In this document: in pieces, positions 58,262-64,000 of the stretch
How positions within the stretch are numbered: position 1 is the stretch's first letter
How the letters are laid out: each line of letters begins with the position of its first letter
From: Lates calcarifer
Taxonomy: Eukaryota > Chordata > Actinopteri > Centropomidae
NCBI RefSeq assembly: GCF_001640805.2
Contig: NC_066836.1
Location: forward strand, 2,441,626-2,505,625
Reading direction: 5' to 3'
DNA: 64,000 nucleotides
Position numbers and translations under genes: made by a program
The notes under the pieces: generated by a model
Told to the model about the DNA's origin: nothing
Database searches by the model: none
What the model saw: the letters and a program-made list of their open reading frames with translations, nothing else

Positions 58262-61204
58262 ATCCAGATTACCTGGAGAAGGGGGGCATGAACGTACTGC
58301 AGCTGATTTACAGGAATGTCTTTCTCTACATTCCCCTGCATGAGTTGTGGCTTCAGCTGAACCCTGAGAATCCTCCTGAAGCCGGTGGTCCAGTCTTGGA
58401 GAGATTTTGGCGGCCTCCTCTCAAATTGATGGAGGAGGAGGAGGAACCTGCTGGAAAACTTTGACCTCCTCCTTCCTCTTTGTATACAAACCATGTCGCC
58501 TCCCCCTTCCCCTCTGAACGATGGGATCCAACAACCTCCCGGACCTGGTTTGTTGGGAGAGTCTGGAGCGCAGCCAACTGCGGCTCAGTGGGGCGTTGGA
58601 GGTTTACAGTACTCCAGATGGTGTCTTTTACATGTGTAAATAAAATTGACTCTGCACATGACAAATATACACCCGCCCTCCCCCTCACACTGTGTGGTGA
58701 CTTCCTTGTGAGGCAGCCAGGTGCTGAGTCTTAACTCTGTGGTGTTATGTTGTACTAACAGGGTGAGAGGTTCAATTCCTTGCAGTGTCTGACTCATATA
58801 TGGACTAACAATCTTAACTGAAGGCTTATATATGTATAAAATATTGTTTTAAGTCTCCATTTTTGTGGTTTTCAAGAGAACAGTTTATAGTTTTCATGAT
58901 GCTTGAAGCTGTCAGCACTAGATGACAGAGCTGTGTTTTTGTTGCGATGTTTTGATGTCAGGTATTAATCACTCGCAGCAGTTTCTGTCCTCCCCGTCTT
59001 TGTGTAATTGTCATTTCAGGGTTGTAATCATGAAATCTCTCTGTGTAGAGAAACACTGACACCTTTTTTTTTTTTTTTTTTACCGTTGATGGTTTTCGAA
59101 CAGAGAATGAACCTAATTTGCATTTTTATGCTGTTGGCTGGACTCCATGACCGGAGGGGCTGGATTTATCTCGGTGTAATCAACACCGACATGAACAAAG
59201 AGAAACAGTCTCTGGATGATTATGGAGTCATGAAAATCACTTTGCACCAACTGCTCATGTGGAAAAGCAGCTAGTTTACAATTTGGATTTAAGCCTCTAA
59301 AGAACAGTACCAGTCTTGTGTTTGGAAAGTTTGGAAAAATGTCTTGTAACTGAAAGGTCACAAGTTCAACCCCTGCAACAGTGAACATGTCCATCAGCAG
59401 TATCAGCAGCAGTCCTGTCAAAAACTCAAACACTGAGCCTCAACCTGCTATTTTCTGCTTCATGGTTTTAGAAGTATGGAGGACCATTAATGCCGAATGA
59501 AGAAAAACAACAGACAAAATATTAGGAATGACAAACATATAAACGCTCATGAAACTCAAGTCAAAATCATGAGAGTAAGACAAAATTTAAAACTTTTCAA
59601 GTCAAAATTATGAGACCTAAACCAAAAATAAAGAGATTATATGTGAATATTTTGACAGTGAAAGTAAAACTTTTGATTCAACAAGTCAAAATTTCCTCAC
59701 ATATTAGAGACTGGAGGCAAACAAATGTTTGGAAATTTCTCATCTTTTAATCTGCAAAAGTGTTTATGATTCATCCTCCGTCCACCTACTAATCATTCAA
59801 GGACTCATGTCTCAATTATTGTTATTTTTTACCTGGTGAAGTTAGTCTTCATATATTTGCTTAAAACCGAATCTTTACTGACTTATAACACGGTGGGAAA
59901 CAGCTCTGCAGCACTTGTGAGAATAGAAAGCTCTTGAGTTTATTGAGTGATGGCCGTTCTGGTCTGAGTGCGGCAGCTTTTGACCCTTATAAAAAGGGGG
60001 AGGAACCTTTTTGACCCATGTCATCTATTAACGTGCACATGGCCAGTCTAAATGCACAGAAGAGAGGGAGTATGTATGTGTATAAGTGAGGGAGGGGGGG
60101 TGTCAGTATCCTGGTAAGCGCAGACGTGATTATCTAAGTCCGGCTAACTGGGTCATGATGGAGATGGATGATTCGTGGACGTCCTCCCTCCCTTTTTAGC
60201 GAATGCTCAGAGGCAAAAAGCTTCCAGCTCACATCGGATGTTCCGCTTCACATCTGAGCTGATTTCCTCTCTCTCTCTCTCTTTGCAGAAAGGAAGGACG
60301 GGGGATTTCATCATTTGCTCCTTTCAGGCTAAAAACAAAAAGGCTTTCCATACTCTCCCCCTTCAGCAAAACCAGAGCTCCCTCACCTCCCCCTCCACCA
60401 ATTTGCTCATCAATAGCATCAAATGACCTCCCCCTCACTCCAGCAGCATTGTGTAATCCTCAACAATCTGACTTTCTCTCTGCTGCATCAAACGAGCCAT
60501 TGTACCTTTTTTTGGGGGGGAATAGAGAACGAACGTTGTCTTATGTTACACAGGCCCCTTTGGTTTGTTTTCTCACATAACCAGGCAACTGGGGGAGACT
60601 GCGAAAGTGCTTATTAAGTCCTGGTTTTATGTCGTCGTCCAGGGGTTTGCAGACACTTTATCCCCACGCTGAGAATACTGTCAGGAAGTGTCCTCCACAT
60701 CCAAAATGGCCAATGTTACCTCACGTTGTTATGTGACAATGAATTTGCAGATATGCTTTTAAAGTTACACAACACTGGCCTACTTTAAACATAATGAGGG
60801 CCAGGAACTCTGAAGTATTATGTCATGCTAAGGAAGCTCTGTAGGGATCCAGCTGATCAGTCTGTGGTTGCAGCAATCCACTGCTGTGTCTGTCATCACA
60901 GATATGTGGCTCAGACCTTTGACTTCCTTATTACTGGCTGCTCGATGATTTAGGTTGTAGGAACTTTCTTGACTGCAGCAGCTAAAGGCTAAAAAGGAGC
61001 ACTCGTGTATTTTGGGGAAATGATCTTGTTTACTTTGTCACAGAAGGTCAGATCAGTAGAATATCAGTTTTATCTAGTTCAGTAAGCATTGTAGCTTGGA
61101 GATGGACGAACAAATCAAGATGTCTTGGTGGCTAAGATGACATGTAAACCAAGCAGCAGTCATTATTTGTACGGCTGCAGGAGGTTGCTGCAGTTATTCA
61201 AGCC

Positions 61205-61430
61205 GCTAAAACAGAAACTTTTGGAAATGCTGTTGGCCTCTCTTTTAGTTTGAAAACTCCAGGGTTGTGTTTTAGTTGGAGAGTTTTGGAAATGATGAGG
61301 CAGACGCCCACGTTCGCTTCCTGATTGGGTCTCATCAGTCAAAACGACGTAACTGCATCCACAATAATGTGATTTAGTTTTAAAAGGCATCACTGTTGCT
61401 ACGGTTACACCTGATGTCTACATAGAGTTT
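61205..61430. repeat. Interspersed repeat, second copy near 2758-2930
   Basis: ttttagtttgaaaactccag and catcactgttgctacggtta occur here and, with the order of blocks inverted, at 2758-2930 (cagttgctatggttacgtct, ttttagtttgaaaactccag). The family was not named. Confidence 0.5.
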
Positions 61431-62504
61431 TTTTTAATCTCTGGTCTTACTTTTCGCCGTCACTGTTCCCTGATTCGCCATGCACCTTTTTCTGGAAAGA
61501 AACAAACAGCATCATCCTCGATGACCAGTGATCAATGGAACATGATAAACAAATTTCAAGTGTTGTTGTTCATGATGTCTTTGCAAGCGGTTAAATTCTG
61601 TGTTTCGTAACGCTACAACTACCTACATGCCAATCCCCACGTTTGGCATACATGCATACCTTTCATCATATGCCGTCGTAATGTAGGCACAGAATTGTTG
61701 ATATTAAAAAAAGGTTTGAACCCAGATATCTGCAGTTGTTGACCTGTGGATCGTTGAATCAGCGCTGCTACGCCCTGATCTGAGTGTTTCTTCAATAAAA
61801 ACACTTGTGCAACAGTAGAGTGGATTCTTTCCAAACACCCGTAACATTGCAAAACCACAAGTCTCATTTTTAATTTTTTTTCCCCTCTGGCACATTTACC
61901 AAATGGAGCGTCTGACATTTGGCTGACACTTTAATCTTGAGATATTTACGATGGAGTGAGCAGCAGGAGGAGGAAGAGAAGGAGGTTCAGTGTTTCTGTT
62001 AAGGACTTTTCAACTGTTGCGGGGATCAAACCTGCGATCTCTGTGTTAGAGGATGCTCTGGTCTCGTTGTGGCATCGCTCCAGTAATGAGAGTCTGTTCA
62101 GGGCCCAGTGTTATCTAAGTGTTTGGCTGAGCTGTGAGTGGTGGGAGCTCAGTGTGCATGTGTGTGTTTTTATTTTATCTCACTGCAGCGGTCGTGTTTC
62201 TGTCTGATAGCGTCTCATCCAGATAATCACTCCCACTCTATGCTTCAGGGATATTAACATGTTGTTCAGCCCGGCTCCAGGTTTTTGTTTTTTATTTTAT
62301 TTTATCTCCCAGACAAAACAGTCTGTGGGCAGCAGAGAGGCTGGAGGGAAGAGGAGGGTGTAGTTTGGTTGGCCAGGTGCAAACAAAAATATGTGTCAAT
62401 CCAAGATGCACATGGAGGTACTTGTACATTTTTGCCACCCAATGACTGAAGAGTGAATAAATAATACTTCAATAAACAGGTTTCCAATAAGTTCCCAGGC
62501 AAAC

Positions 62505-62710
62505 CCACATCCTGATCTGATCCAGCATCTGTGGGATGAGCCACAACAACCCAGATCCATGGAGGCCCCAGAGAACCCAAAGGATCTGATACCAATATCC
62601 TGGTGCCAGACACCACAGGACACCCTCATAGGTCCTGTGTCCATGTCCCTGATGGGTCAGAGCTGTTTTGGTGGCACAAGTGCAACCTACACAATATTTA
62701 GTGAGGTGGA
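62505..62710 (+). pseudogene. Tc1-type transposase C-terminal remnant
   Basis: The + strand shows pieces of the conserved Tc1-transposase end: an IQHLWD-like part (62521 on), then RSMEAP, KDLIPISWCQTPQDT and a degraded tail up to acaatattta. Frames change between pieces, so it cannot be functional. Only the last part is present, with no catalytic triad upstream. Confidence 0.6.
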
Positions 62711-62718
62711 TTTAAACT

Positions 62719-62785
62719 TGGCGGCAAGGTGGTACAGTGGTTAGCACTGTTGCTTCACAGCAAGAAGGTTCCGGGTTTGAACTTG
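62719..62785 (+). mobile_element. tRNA-derived SINE head (5' fragment)
   Basis: ggcggcaaggtggtacagtg and the ttcacagcaagaaggttccg stretch match a common fish repeat head. It has a Pol III A-box-like TGGTACAGTGG (62730-62740) and a B-box-like GGTTTGAAC (62774-62782) at tRNA-like spacing. The body after about 62790 is not recognised, so it is truncated or chimeric. Confidence 0.55.
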
Positions 62786-64000
62786 AGTTTGTTTTTGAAG
62801 GTTTCCAAGGTTTGACCAACGAACGTACATTTACGTCACTCAGAGTTCGTCTTGTGCTGAGAGTTGGACCTTCTCTGAAGTAGGACCTAAAATAGTCCCT
62901 TAAAACCGCGTTCTGAGAACTACAACAGTTACCTTTACTTGCAGCACAGACACAAGAACCTAGTTAGTTAGTCTGACCAGTTAGCTCACGTGTGTCCTCA
63001 TCCAACTAAAACATGATTTGTTTGGGGGGTTTTTTGTCTCTCACACCTCACGGCAACCAGCTGTAATTTTGCTGGGATGCTGAGATTCTCGGTCTGTCTC
63101 GGTAAGTGGTAATTTAATAACAGCTGGATAACGAAATAACATCTCTGAATGTGGAGGAATGTACCTTTAAACAACTCAGAAAATGAGGTAAACACCGTGC
63201 AAAATGTCATTACACGTAGGGAACTGATGGCAATTCATCATCTCGTCAACATGTTTCTTCTACAGAGACAAACATGTAATCAGATTTATTTTTAAATGCT
63301 CATTACAGGGGACATTTGAGGAGATGTTATATAATCTCAGTAGATAAAATAACATTAGAGCCCTACTTTGAACTAAATGCAATTATCTGGCAACTTGTTT
63401 TCCTTCCTGCTGCTCAAATAAGTCCAACTGATAAAGAGGTAGACAAGTAAATAGAAACACAGACGGGCAGAAACCGAAAGACAGAGTGAGGACGAGTGAG
63501 ACTCGTTAAACTGAAACCTGAAGAAGCGAGGTCGAGGTCTCCGGGTCAAAGGTGGATTCGCGGCTCTGTGAGAATGGAGTTTGTAGAGAAAACATATAAA
63601 CACTTTACGAACATACTGAGAACTCTGGAGCGGCCATGTACTGTTTATACGCCTTCCCTCACATGTAAACATATTCTGATGGGGCTGTTTATATGTTTGT
63701 CGTTCCCATCATTTTGAGAGAGGCTATATTTACTGCTATATGTCATACAATCTCATTTTTACAGTTAAGTCAGATCCTTGGAATTGATGCTATGCAGCAT
63801 TCAGATACTGTGTTTGTTTACACATGGACCAGGTGATACAGGCATAATGTTCAGGTACATTTCACTGCAGATTGTGAGCTAAAAAATGCACAGCGATCAG
63901 AAGAAGAGATAAAACGTACTGGGACAATCTGAGGAGGGACGCCAAAGAAAAGCCTGAAGCAAGAGGGAAAGAAATGGTGATGGACAGGAGCAAAAAGTTG

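Larger units (their letters stand above)
43469..64000 (+). other. dip2c: DIP2C intron 1 (5' part)
   Basis: DIP2 genes have very long first introns, and no match to the second exon (expected to encode DITQKGYEKKR) was found to the window end. The stretch carries the repeats listed separately plus less AT-rich unique blocks near 53190-53860, 54930-55460, 57560-57740 and 60150-60460. No other gene was recognised on either strand. Confidence 0.7.

Noticed and set aside
58180..58464. 94-codon + strand frame after a hAT-like end
   Set aside because: It starts inside the repeat fragment and ends in a GGA run. The amino-acid sequence resembles no family I know.
61720..62080. tRNA-like B-box matches (ggtttgaaccc; reverse ggtttgatccc)
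   Set aside because: No A-box at proper distance and no cloverleaf. They may be old SINE debris, but this is not supportable.

Overview
The window looks like nuclear DNA of a teleost fish. It is AT-rich, with long introns carrying GT-AG boundaries, many microsatellites, and dense short DNA-transposon derivatives of kinds common in ray-finned fish. No prokaryotic or viral gene organisation was seen. Most open frames longer than 60 codons are chance frames in introns, UTR or repeats.

Two protein genes can be supported, both on the + strand. The first is LARP4B, a La-related RNA-binding translation factor. Its coding sequence can be rebuilt completely from 16 exons between 4971 and 32424. Every junction keeps frame and the product is 779 residues. 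It has a PAM2w poly(A)-binding-protein motif, a La motif, an RRM, and a long proline/serine-rich C-terminal region ending in the family-typical ...TPPKSPQ. The first coding exon has 5'UTR at 4918-4970 behind an acceptor, so the main promoter lies in unseen or unrecognised upstream sequence. A CpG-richer block at about 14.1-14.7 kb ends in a phase-compatible donor and may be an alternative first exon. The 3'UTR probably runs to about 36.6 kb and perhaps to about 39.76 kb, with several polyadenylation signals and two Pumilio-type sites.

The second gene is DIP2C. Only its promoter and first coding exon (43390-43468) are inside the window. The remaining 20.5 kb is its first intron, and no second exon was found. 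LARP4B followed by DIP2C in the same orientation matches human 10p15.3. LARP4-DIP2B on human 12q13 is the duplicated counterpart.

Layout: 1-4917 is upstream or 5' intron sequence with repeats. 4918-32424 holds the LARP4B coding exons. 32425 to about 39.76 kb is 3'UTR or downstream sequence. About 39.8-43.1 kb is intergenic and rich in palindromic repeats. 43.17-43.47 kb is the DIP2C promoter and exon 1. 43.47-64 kb is DIP2C intron 1. Repeats include hAT-like short elements, a hAT-type transposase fragment, a mariner-type element with exact TA flanks, a fold-back family in four copies, a Tc1 transposase remnant beside a tRNA-like SINE head, and a repeat array carrying nuclear-receptor half-sites. 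I found no new multi-gene system. The most interesting leads are the alternative LARP4B N-terminus and the regulatory motifs brought in by repeats.
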